A stretch of DNA of 43,429 bases from an uncultured Alphaproteobacteria bacterium (GTDB taxonomy: Bacteria; Pseudomonadota; Alphaproteobacteria; RF32; CAG-239): assembly GCA_944393225.1 (NCBI GenBank), contig CALXZK010000011.1:1-43429 (forward strand), given 5' to 3'. Position 1 is the first letter of the stretch, and every line of letters begins with the position of its first letter. Positions 17,928 through 25,650 of the stretch are shown here, piece by piece. The notes under the pieces were generated by a model. That model made no database searches, was not told the DNA's origin, and saw only the letters and a list, made by a program, of their open reading frames with translations. Made by a program: the position numbers and the translations under genes.

Positions 17928-18695
17928 TTATCTGTCGCGCAACTCTTTTGCCGTTTCCAAATAGTGTGCTGAGGTTTCCGGTGTTCCCATATAACCGAGA
18001 GAATAGTTTGTAACCAAAAAGCCGAAAGGGTTTTTAGCCAAGTCATTTCTGTTGCGGAAGGGCGGTTGTCCGTAACCGATACGGATAACGGCACGCCAAA
18101 TATTGACAACCGGTTTGGGATTGTTGCGAATGTAGTCATAAGTCAAAAATTGTGCTTGCCACAAACCGGTACTCATAATTTTAACCCATTGAATTTCAAC
18201 ATCTCGATGTAACGATAAATTTCTAAATTGATCTACACTGTATTGCGCTTCATTCTTAGAAAAAGTATCATAAACGTCGCGTGTAGAGTACCAATAAAGA
18301 GTTTCATAAGGAGCCCATTTTTCTCTGAGCTCATCAAAATCTTCGGGAATGGCATGGCGCAACATGATGTAGTTATAAATATGTTGTTCTGTAATTAAGT
18401 CCGTTGCGGAAATGCGTCTTTCTTGCGGTTCAATTTGGTCGAGTCTGGAAAAATAATCGTTAATATAAAGCAAGCGCGGATATGTTGAGCGTTGCGGCAA
18501 CATCAAATAGATGGTGGAAGCCAACATCATATTGAAACTAATGCTTAAACTGGCAATAATTACCAACATGCGTGAAGTCCACAAATAGCGACGCTCGGGC
18601 ATGGCGTCAACATGGACACTTTCAGGATAAAGTCCGAGCTTATCAGGGCTTTCCTTTTCTTTATATTTGAAAATAGTATTAAAAATGTCCAACAT
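17928..18695 (-). CDS. VirB8-like type IV secretion protein (stand-alone)
   Basis: VirB8 proteins are inner-membrane assembly factors of type IV secretion systems, with a short cytoplasmic tail, one membrane helix and a periplasmic NTF2-like domain. This 255-residue protein fits: cytoplasmic residues 1-40, a span around LVIIASLSISFNMMLASTIYLM (about residues 44-65), then a periplasmic domain. That domain ends in VNIWRAVIRIGY and the signature NPFGFLVTNYSLGY, matching the family NPxGFxVxxY motif. No other VirB, Tra or Dot gene is in the window. It diverges from the TolC-like lipoprotein gene across 161 nt. No clear SD is seen. The VirB8 fold is likely; participation in a secretion system is inference. 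Confidence 0.78.
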   Translation of the reverse strand: MLDIFNTIFKYKEKESPDKLGLYPESVHVDAMPERRYLWTSRMLVIIASLSISFNMMLASTIYLMLPQRSTYPRLLYINDYFSRLDQIEPQERRISATDLITEQHIYNYIMLRHAIPEDFDELREKWAPYETLYWYSTRDVYDTFSKNEAQYSVDQFRNLSLHRDVEIQWVKIMSTGLWQAQFLTYDYIRNNPKPVVNIWRAVIRIGYGQPPFRNRNDLAKNPFGFLVTNYSLGYMGTPETSAHYLETAKELRDR

Positions 18696-18856
18696 TTTAA
18701 GTTTTACCAGTAAATGAAATAATCTTATTTTTAAAAATAGACCTTAACCCTTAATATTTTATATATGAAAGTTGAATAAAAGCAAATAAATACTGTAAAT
18801 CTAAAAAGAATTAGTATAACTTAAGCACAAAGAGTGTCTGTAAAGGGTATAAAATT

Positions 18857-20755
18857 ATGAAAAAATTTTTGCTTTTATCTGTTTTGGGAATAATGTGCTT
18901 AGGAGGCTGCAGTTTATTTGGAAACGACAGCGAACAAAGTGTTCCGGCTCCTGTTGCATATAGCGATTGGGATCGAGCCATTCGTGTCGATACCGATTTG
19001 CAAAATATGTATGCGGCAACACCCAGAAAAATTGAAAAGCCGATTGATATGTATATGGCCATGGCTTTGTCGCTGAAATATAATTATACGCGTCGTATAG
19101 CAGGCTATGAACAAAGCATGATAGATGCCGGTCAATTAACCTATGACCAAATGCCGGAAGTTTTTGCTTCTGCCGGTTATGTGACAGACGTCACTTCTTC
19201 AAAATCCAATTCAGAGTTAAAGCAAACGTGGAACATTTTGGATATTGGCAGTGTTTATTATCAAAGCCAAGATGCCGAATATAAACATAATATTGCTTAC
19301 GAACAAAGCCGCAAAGTTATTCATAATATTTTGCAAGAAACCCGCATCTTGTATTGGAAAACTTTAACCGCACAAAAATTGCTCCCGACCGTAGATGAGA
19401 TGATTGAGTACATGACCTTGGCGGTAGATGAAATCAATGCTCAAAGTAAAGAGTTGGCAAAATCAGGTCAAAGCCTTTCTATGGATGTTATGGTTCAGAA
19501 AAGAAAATATATGGAAGCTGTTAAAACTTTGTCGACAATGAAACGCGAATTCGAAAATTCGGAGATTCGTTTGGCAACCTTAATGGGCTTGCATCCGTAC
19601 AGCGAATATAAATTGGTTGGTCCGGAATATGGCAATTTCTCCTTACCGGAAATCAAAAGCAACTTATCTGAGATGGAATGGTTAGCTTTGACCAATCGTC
19701 CGGAGCTGAGAGTAAGAGATTTGGTAACTTCTCCCGAAACTTTGAAAATGTATGTCAAAGAATATAAAGCTCCGTCAGAAATTAAGTATAAAAACAATCC
19801 GTCTTACTACAATCGTTTGATTGCCAAACAAGGTCGCGAAGTAGCAATTCATATTTTTGAAGATTTAAAAAATCCCAATGCGGCAGATTTAGAAAATTTG
19901 CGTCGTCAAAGAATTACTTCTTTGATCTTGAACCAAGTCTATGTCGCTTGGGCTCGCTATATGTCTGCTCTGGAAGATTATCAAATCAGCAAAGAATTGG
20001 CTGATGTTTCCGAAAATATCGCCGAAGATGTGACAATCGCTGATGGTGCTCAAGCAGAAAAAAGCAAGTTGGAAGCAGCTAAAGCCATTGAAGATGAAAC
20101 TTCTGCATATGGTGCTTATGTCGAGTTGCAGGATTCTTTAGGCAACTTATATGCAACATTGGGTATGGATGCGATTCCTTACTATATGTTGAATGAAAAA
20201 CCATCTCAAATTGCCATGTATTTGCGCAAAACATTCCGCAAATGGGGGAATGGTGAGTTTATTCCAGATAATCGTCCGTATCTGTTGGATATTCCGGCAA
20301 AACGTCCTCCGGTTAATATTTCTTCAGCAACATTAGTACCGGATCTCACGCTTGAAACATGGCAAGATATTGATATTACGATTCCCAAAGAAATCATGGA
20401 TAAAATCGATTTCCAAGGCAAAATCACCACCAAAGCCGGTCTGTATGACGATTCTCCGTTGCCTTCTTGGTTGAAGTATGATGAAGAAAATATGCGCTTT
20501 ACCGGAAAGGTTCAACCCGGAGAAAATAAAGAATATAAAATCAAAGTCTATATGTCGGACGAAGAAGGTAATGTTGCATATATTATCTTTAAGATTACGA
20601 TTGTAGATGTTTATGTTCCGTCCATGCGTGTAATGGGGTTAACCGAAGGAAGAAAGGCAACAGTTCTGAAGCGTTGCTTAGGTCCTCAATGCACGGATGA
20701 ATATATTGAAGAAAGTGTTATTGGTGAAGAAGTGGTAACACAACCAAAAAACTAA
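18857..20755 (+). CDS. TolC-like outer membrane lipoprotein with C-terminal cadherin-like domain
   Basis: The signal peptide ends in a lipobox (LGGC, Cys18), so the mature protein is an outer membrane lipoprotein. Residues about 40-470 are long helices with TolC/OEP-family features: paired repeats, MALSLKYNYTRRIAGYEQ, LYWKTLTAQKLLPTVDE, REFENSEIRLATLMGLHP, and a second half with GNLYATLGMD. Residues about 495-600 form a separate beta domain around LPSWLKYDEENMRFTGKV (Leu535 onward), typical of cadherin-like/He_PIG domains. This fusion is unusual. AGGG lies nine bases before the ATG. No membrane-fusion or inner-membrane transporter gene is adjacent. An export role is inferred from the fold. 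Confidence 0.78.
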   Translation: MKKFLLLSVLGIMCLGGCSLFGNDSEQSVPAPVAYSDWDRAIRVDTDLQNMYAATPRKIEKPIDMYMAMALSLKYNYTRRIAGYEQSMIDAGQLTYDQMPEVFASAGYVTDVTSSKSNSELKQTWNILDIGSVYYQSQDAEYKHNIAYEQSRKVIHNILQETRILYWKTLTAQKLLPTVDEMIEYMTLAVDEINAQSKELAKSGQSLSMDVMVQKRKYMEAVKTLSTMKREFENSEIRLATLMGLHPYSEYKLVGPEYGNFSLPEIKSNLSEMEWLALTNRPELRVRDLVTSPETLKMYVKEYKAPSEIKYKNNPSYYNRLIAKQGREVAIHIFEDLKNPNAADLENLRRQRITSLILNQVYVAWARYMSALEDYQISKELADVSENIAEDVTIADGAQAEKSKLEAAKAIEDETSAYGAYVELQDSLGNLYATLGMDAIPYYMLNEKPSQIAMYLRKTFRKWGNGEFIPDNRPYLLDIPAKRPPVNISSATLVPDLTLETWQDIDITIPKEIMDKIDFQGKITTKAGLYDDSPLPSWLKYDEENMRFTGKVQPGENKEYKIKVYMSDEEGNVAYIIFKITIVDVYVPSMRVMGLTEGRKATVLKRCLGPQCTDEYIEESVIGEEVVTQPKN

Positions 20756-20768
20756 GCTATTAAGGAAA

Positions 20769-20804
20769 ATGAAACTCCACCGGCATTAGCCGGTGGAGTT
20801 TCAT
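20769..20804 (+). terminator. Perfect 16-bp hairpin after the TolC-like gene
   Basis: ATGAAACTCCACCGGC (20769-20784) pairs without mismatch with GCCGGTGGAGTTTCAT (20789-20804) across ATTA. It sits 14 nt after the stop. There is no T run, so it may act as a poor terminator, an mRNA 3' stabiliser, or both. Confidence 0.7.
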
Positions 20805-20862
20805 ATAGAATAAGTATAAGTAATTATGATGTTTTGGAGTCGTTTCTGAAAAAATACTACAT

Positions 20863-20902
20863 CTACTATATATAGCGAATCTAAAGCGGAAGAGTCGCTA
20901 TA
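20863..20902 (+). promoter_or_regulatory. Upstream NrdR-like box overlapping an inverted repeat
   Basis: CTACTATATATAGCGA (20863-20878) contains the symmetrical core CTATATATAG of the NrdR box. TATAGCGA (20871-20878) also pairs with TCGCTATA (20895-20902), so the box overlaps an 8-bp inverted repeat. It is about 400 nt from nrdD, far for a repressor of that gene. The rest of 20903-21154 is AT-rich and shows no gene. Confidence 0.4.
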
Positions 20903-21154
20903 AAAATACAATATTTAGTAGTTAATTTTTGTGTATTTTGACATAAATTTTGCCTTAATTTCCGATAAAAAAAAGTTATTCAGAATCTTATCTACAAGCA
21001 TAAATTTTTTTTTACTAATAAATATAATGGGATAGGGCAAAATTTGCGTTTTGTTAACTTTAAAGTCCTTGTTATCAGCCTCCGGATAAAGCAATATTGA
21101 GGGCAGAAAGAGTCGTCTAAAAAGGCTTTTTCAAAAAATTAAATAAAAATGTGG

Positions 21155-21202
21155 ATACTATATTTTGAGATATTTACAATTTATTTACACAATATATGGT
21201 AT
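21155..21202 (+). promoter_or_regulatory. Tandem NrdR-like boxes upstream of nrdD
   Basis: ATACTATATTTTGAGA (21155-21170) and ACACAATATATGGTAT (21187-21202) match the NrdR consensus ACACWATATATWGTGT at 12 and 14 of 16 positions. Their starts are 32 bp apart, three helical turns, the usual arrangement for NrdR, which represses ribonucleotide reductase genes when dATP/ATP is high. A palindrome ATATCGAACGATAT (21208-21221) and a TATAAT (21245-21250) follow. No nrdR gene is in the window. Confidence 0.65.
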
Positions 21203-21278
21203 GACGCATATCGAACGATATAAAGAACCAATTTTGACGTTAACTATAATAAAGTACACGAAGGGTTGTTAAAGAAAA

Positions 21279-23315
21279 ATGTCAGAGACCGAGTACAAAT
21301 CCTCTCCGATTGAGAGCGTTACCAAAAGAGATGGAACATTAGCTCCGTTTGATAACACTAAAATTTTCAATGCCATTAATAAAGCCGGTACTACTACCGG
21401 AGAATTTGGCGAAGAAGAAAGCCAACTTTTAACTGCACAAGTGATAAAAGTCTTGAAACACAAATTTGCAGAGTCTCTGCCTTCAATTGAACAAATCCAA
21501 GATGTTGTGGAACAAGTTTTGATTTCCGCAAACTATTTTGCAACAGCCAAAGCCTACATCTTGTATCGTGACCAACGCAACCGTATGCGTTCTGATAAAA
21601 AAGTTATGGTTGATGTAGAAAGCTCAATTAACGAATATTTGGAAAGATTAGACTGGCGTGTTAATGCCAACGCTAACCAAGGTTATTCAAACGGTGGTTT
21701 GATTTTGAACGTATCCGGTAAAGTTACCGCAAACTATTGGTTAAGCCACGTATATCCGGCTAATGTAGGTGAAGCTCACCGTAATGGCGATATTCACATT
21801 CACGATTTGGATATGTTGGCTGCATATTGCGCTGGTTGGTCTTTGAAAAACTTGCTCCATGAAGGTTTTAACGGCGTTCCGGGTAAGGCTGAAGCAGGTC
21901 CGGCAAAACACTTGTCTGCTGCTATCGGACAAATGGTTAACTTTATGGGTACATTACAAAACGAATGGGCTGGTGCTCAAGCTTTCTCATCCGTAGATAC
22001 CTATTTGGCTCCATATGTCAGAGCTGATAAATTGAGCTATGATCAAGTTGAACAAGCTTTCCAAGAATTGATTTACAACTTGAACGTTCCTTCTCGTTGG
22101 GGTTCACAAACTCCGTTCACCAACTTTACCTTTGACTGGGTATGCCCGGAAGACTTGCGTGAAAAACACCCGATTATTGCCGGCGTTGAACAAGACTTCA
22201 CATATGGCGACTTGAAAGAAGAAATGCACATGATTAATAAAGCCTACATCAAAGTTATGATGAGAGGTGATATTAAAGGTCGTCCGTTCACATTCCCGAT
22301 TCCGACTTACAACATGACACCGGATTTCCCATGGGAAGATGAAAATACCGAATTGTTGTTTGAAATGACAGCTAAATACGGCTTGCCTTATTTCCAAAAC
22401 TTCATCAATTCTGTTTTGAAACCGGGCCAAATTCGTTCTATGTGCTGCCGTTTGCAACTCGACTTGCGTGAGTTGTTGGCAAGAGGTAATGGTTTGTTCG
22501 GTTCTGCAGAACAAACAGGTTCTATCGGTGTTGTTACCTTCAACTGCGCTCGTTTGGGTTACGTTTACAAAGGTGACGAAGCCGGCTTGTTTGCTCGCGT
22601 TGATGAGTTGATGAACATTGCTCGCACATCTTTGGAAATCAAACGCAAAGTTATTCAACGCTTGATTGACAACGGTTTGTATCCTTATACCAAACGCTAT
22701 TTGGGAACCTTGCGTAACCACTTCTCAACCATTGGTGTAAACGGTATCAATGAAATGATTTTGAACTATACCGATGGCAAAGAAAATATCTCAACTCCTT
22801 GGGGACAAGATTTTGCTGAGAAGTTTTTGGATTACATCCGCGCTCAATTAGTAAAAATTCAAGAAGAAACCGGTCATATGTATAACTTGGAAGCAACACC
22901 TGCAGAAAGCGCAACCTACCGCTTTGCTCGTGAAGATAAAAAACGCTTCCCGAATATTATCCAAGCCGGTACCAAAGAAAATCCGTACTACACCAACTCT
23001 TCTCAATTGCCGGTTGGCTTTACGGATGACCCGTTTGAAGCTTTGGATTTGCAAGCTCGTTTGCAAACCAAGTACACTGGCGGAACCGTTCTTCACCTTT
23101 ACATGGGACAAAAGCTGTCTTCAGCCAAAGTCTGCCGTGATTTGGTAAGAAAAGTTTTGACCAATTACCGTTTACCATACATTACCATAACTCCGACTTT
23201 CTCTGTGTGCCCAAAACACGGATATATTTCCGGAGAACATAAATACTGCCCGATTTGCGATGAAGAGAAGCTGGCAGAAAAAAGAGCCGCAGCCTCTAGA
23301 AAAGAAGTTGCTTAG
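21279..23315 (+). CDS. nrdD: Anaerobic ribonucleotide reductase large chain lacking its glycyl-radical loop
   Basis: Class III reductase makes deoxyribonucleotides without oxygen. Residues about 12-100 form the ATP-cone (VTKRDGTLAPFDNTKIFNAI) that senses ATP/dATP. The barrel has both active-site cysteines, Cys184 in YCAGW and Cys389/390 in SMCCR, and the loop NEWAGAQAFSSVDTYLAPY. Near the end come the zinc cysteines CPKHG and CPICDEE. The protein then stops after AAASRKEVA, before the glycyl-radical motif RVxGY that ends every usual NrdD. That motif is in the next gene, in another frame. The large chain alone cannot carry the radical. The SD is weak (AAGGG 13 bases upstream). Confidence 0.93.
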   Translation: MSETEYKSSPIESVTKRDGTLAPFDNTKIFNAINKAGTTTGEFGEEESQLLTAQVIKVLKHKFAESLPSIEQIQDVVEQVLISANYFATAKAYILYRDQRNRMRSDKKVMVDVESSINEYLERLDWRVNANANQGYSNGGLILNVSGKVTANYWLSHVYPANVGEAHRNGDIHIHDLDMLAAYCAGWSLKNLLHEGFNGVPGKAEAGPAKHLSAAIGQMVNFMGTLQNEWAGAQAFSSVDTYLAPYVRADKLSYDQVEQAFQELIYNLNVPSRWGSQTPFTNFTFDWVCPEDLREKHPIIAGVEQDFTYGDLKEEMHMINKAYIKVMMRGDIKGRPFTFPIPTYNMTPDFPWEDENTELLFEMTAKYGLPYFQNFINSVLKPGQIRSMCCRLQLDLRELLARGNGLFGSAEQTGSIGVVTFNCARLGYVYKGDEAGLFARVDELMNIARTSLEIKRKVIQRLIDNGLYPYTKRYLGTLRNHFSTIGVNGINEMILNYTDGKENISTPWGQDFAEKFLDYIRAQLVKIQEETGHMYNLEATPAESATYRFAREDKKRFPNIIQAGTKENPYYTNSSQLPVGFTDDPFEALDLQARLQTKYTGGTVLHLYMGQKLSSAKVCRDLVRKVLTNYRLPYITITPTFSVCPKHGYISGEHKYCPICDEEKLAEKRAAASRKEVA

Positions 23316-23347
23316 TTAATAATCTTAGAAACTGGAGTATATTAAAA

Positions 23348-23560
23348 ATGACTACAATTAATATTGATGATGTTAGATTGAGTGATGAAGAAAGACAACC
23401 TTGCGAAGTTTGGACCAGAGTAATGGGCTATTTGCGTCCGGTATCTGAGTTCAACAAAGGTAAAAAATCTGAATTTTATTCAAGAGTATGCTTCTCTGAG
23501 AGCAAAGCAATCGCAGGTATGGAAGCAAGAGAAGATTACACAGCAATTGCAGCTGAATAG
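23348..23560 (+). CDS. Separate glycyl-radical subunit of the anaerobic ribonucleotide reductase
   Basis: This 70-residue protein carries the part missing from the large chain: PCEVWTRVMGYLRPV followed by SEFNKGKKSEFY, the C-terminal NrdD signature. Gly27 is the predicted radical residue. It starts 32 nt after the nrdD stop with GGAG at 23334-23337, ten bases before its ATG. It therefore has its own translation start. Its frame is -1 relative to nrdD and is open only from 23300, so a frameshift fusion is possible but less likely. Residues 1-15 are a short acidic leader, and about 25 residues follow the motif. It should bind the large chain and be activated by NrdG, as the spare-part protein YfiD/GrcA does for pyruvate formate-lyase. 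Confidence 0.85.
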   Translation: MTTINIDDVRLSDEERQPCEVWTRVMGYLRPVSEFNKGKKSEFYSRVCFSESKAIAGMEAREDYTAIAAE

Positions 23561-23575
23561 TATTATTGGAAAATA

Positions 23576-24277
23576 ATGCAAAAAGAAATAAAAATCGGCG
23601 GTGTTGAGACCTTCAGCACCGTCGATTTTCCTAATAAGATGGCTGCTGTTGTCTTTATGCAGGGCTGTCCGTGGCGTTGTCCTTTTTGCCACAACAAAGC
23701 TTTGCAAAAAATCGGCGCAGAAACAAATTTCATTTGGGAGAAGTTTGCCGAGTTTTTGAAAGGCAGAAAAGGAATATTGGATGCAGTTGTTTTCAGCGGC
23801 GGTGAGCCTTTGGTACAAGATTGCCTGATAGATTATATCAAAGAAGTTAAAGATATGGGCTATCAAGTCGGCATGCACTCCGGCGGCTATAGACCGGAAC
23901 ATTTTGAAAAGGTTTTACCTCTTTTAGATTGGGTCGGTTTTGATATTAAAGCGCCGTTAAATGCTGAGCATTATACCAAAGCAGTAGGCGGTATTAATCA
24001 TTTTGATAAAGCCATGCAAAGCTTGGATATGCTCATCAAAAGCGGTAAGTCATTTGAGTGCCGCACCACTTGTGACCCAAGAGTGCTGAGTGTAGATGAT
24101 ATTTATACTATAGCCGATGAACTCAAAGCCAAGGGAGTTAAAGAATATTATTTACAACGCTATCGTCAAGTTGAAGGGGATAACACGCCGGATGCCGAGT
24201 GCGATAAATTTTTTGAAGATGAAAAATTGCTAAACTATCTGAAATCAAGCTTTGCAATATTTGATGTAAGAAAATAG
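23576..24277 (+). CDS. nrdG: Anaerobic ribonucleotide reductase activating protein (radical SAM)
   Basis: NrdG uses a 4Fe-4S cluster and S-adenosylmethionine to create the glycyl radical on the reductase. The N-terminal GGVETFSTVDFPNKMA and the cluster motif CPWRCPFC (Cys30, 34, 37) are the signature of the NrdG2 type. FSGGEPLVQ and FDIKAPLN are typical radical-SAM barrel motifs. It begins 15 nt after the small glycyl-radical gene, so all three genes form one operon. The start has a modest TGGAAAA upstream. The complete set predicts anaerobic DNA synthesis. Confidence 0.93.
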   Translation: MQKEIKIGGVETFSTVDFPNKMAAVVFMQGCPWRCPFCHNKALQKIGAETNFIWEKFAEFLKGRKGILDAVVFSGGEPLVQDCLIDYIKEVKDMGYQVGMHSGGYRPEHFEKVLPLLDWVGFDIKAPLNAEHYTKAVGGINHFDKAMQSLDMLIKSGKSFECRTTCDPRVLSVDDIYTIADELKAKGVKEYYLQRYRQVEGDNTPDAECDKFFEDEKLLNYLKSSFAIFDVRK

Positions 24278-24358
24278 CAAATCCATATAATAACATTTGG
24301 TTATTCTGCAAATGAATTTTTTATAAAGTAAAAGTGTTATCATAAGAACTTACAATAA

Positions 24359-24398
24359 AGAAAAACTCTTTGTGAGAAACCTCACAAAGAGTTTTTCT
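24359..24398. terminator. Bidirectional terminator between nrdG and the Cys-rich gene
   Basis: An 18-bp perfect stem (24359-24376 with 24381-24398) has an AAAC loop; its A5 and T5 ends provide T tracts on both strands. It separates convergent genes. Confidence 0.93.
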
Positions 24399-24407
24399 GA
24401 AATTATG

Positions 24408-25499
24408 CTATCTTATACTGCATATTTTACCATTTATTACAATGCTATTTGGCGCAGTTCCAGATTGATTACAAAGAGGTATACATCTAGCATAACATTC
24501 GTTTGATGTTCCGTAAATTTGAGAACATTGAGCGGAACAGTTGTTAGAAGATACACACTTACAGCATACTGTAGAACTTTGACCGAGTTTTCCGCACGCG
24601 TTAAGTTCTTCTATCTGACCGGAAGGGCAATTTCCCTTAACATAGAACCCCGGACCATATTGAACGTTACAATTGTTTGGCTGACAATAACTTCCGTCAA
24701 GAGGAGAATATCCTGAATTACAGCTATCCAGTTTATAATATTTTTTACCCGAACTTGCTGTACAAGAAGAGCAGTTTCCATCATAAGGACACATAGTAAG
24801 TTTATATTCTGAATTAGGACATTCTTCTTTCTTTATACATGTGTTTTCAGATTTTTCATATCCTTCATTGCAAAGCCAATCCGTTTTAATTTGTTTGCTT
24901 CCATTGTCATCAATACAATTAGCATAAACAAAAGAAGAATTTTCAGGTTTAGTTATAACTTTATCGGTACAAGCGACGCAGCACTTACGAGTGTTTTGTC
25001 CGCAACCGTTATCACAATCTTTGAACCCATTTGTGCAAGAAGTTTTGTTTATAGATGGAGTACATGTTTTATCAATACAAGTACTACCACAATACTTGAT
25101 ACAAACATCATTTTGGTTGTTTAAAGATACGGATGCAGGGCAAGTGCAGGTATTATTAGACAATATATAAGGTGATTGACAAGAATTTACTTTGTATTTG
25201 GTAGCATCAAAGGGGCATGGTTCACAACGGGCTCCTGCAGGGCAAGATGAGTGAGGATAGTCACTACAAGCACTAGAGTTATAATCGTTATCAATCGTGT
25301 CATAGTCAGACATCTTTAAATCATTACCATAATCTGGTAAGAAGGTTGCCTTAGCCAGTTGAAAAGAGTTTTGAATAGGTTTCAATTCTGTAACATATGA
25401 GTTTTGAGATGATAAATCAAAAGCATTTGCAAGATTGAAAATCCCAAAACAAAAGAAATAGCTAAAAGCTATAATTGTCCTTGTTATATATTTTTTCAT
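24408..25499 (-). CDS. Cysteine-rich secreted protein with repeats
   Basis: The ATG at 25499 is chosen because GGAGG (complement of 25506-25510) lies six bases upstream. It also starts a good signal peptide (MKKYITRTIIAFSYFF... cut near NANA/F). The longer frame from 25574 lacks these. The mature part of about 335 residues has 38 cysteines. A unit of the form CP-x4-C-x2-C ... KY-x3-SC-x-S-x-Y ... C recurs (SCPAGARCEPCPF...KYKVNSCQSPY; MCPYDGNCSSCT...YYKLDSCNSGY). Asn and Ser are abundant. It is probably a disulfide-stabilised surface or exported protein. No known domain is recognised, and no catalytic motif is seen. Confidence 0.8.
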   Translation of the reverse strand: MKKYITRTIIAFSYFFCFGIFNLANAFDLSSQNSYVTELKPIQNSFQLAKATFLPDYGNDLKMSDYDTIDNDYNSSACSDYPHSSCPAGARCEPCPFDATKYKVNSCQSPYILSNNTCTCPASVSLNNQNDVCIKYCGSTCIDKTCTPSINKTSCTNGFKDCDNGCGQNTRKCCVACTDKVITKPENSSFVYANCIDDNGSKQIKTDWLCNEGYEKSENTCIKKEECPNSEYKLTMCPYDGNCSSCTASSGKKYYKLDSCNSGYSPLDGSYCQPNNCNVQYGPGFYVKGNCPSGQIEELNACGKLGQSSTVCCKCVSSNNCSAQCSQIYGTSNECYARCIPLCNQSGTAPNSIVINGKICSIR

Positions 25500-25574
25500 A
25501 ACACGCCTCCAATAATAAACTAAAAAATATAATAATTGTTTTTTTTGCATTCGCAATAAGAAATTGAGGCTCAA

Positions 25575-25612
25575 AATAAAAAAACACCCCGACTTTCACA
25601 AGCCAGAGTGTT
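25575..25612 (-). terminator. Terminator of the leftward orphan gene
   Basis: On the minus strand AACACTCTGGCTT pairs with AAGTCGGGGTGTT (complement of 25600-25612 and 25583-25595) across GTGA, with several G-U pairs, then a T7 run. It ends the gene at 25651. Confidence 0.85.
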
Positions 25613-25650
25613 CCCAATAAACAAAAAAATAAAAGAATGGCTAAGAAAAA

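Noticed and set aside
20976..20998. DnaA-box-like TTATTCAGA and TTATCTACA near an AT-rich stretch
   Set aside because: Two imperfect matches in AT-rich DNA are expected by chance, and no replication genes lie nearby; not taken as an origin.
25500..25574. Longer start for the cysteine-rich protein
   Set aside because: It would bury the signal peptide behind 25 extra residues and pass over the perfect GGAGG at 25506-25510.
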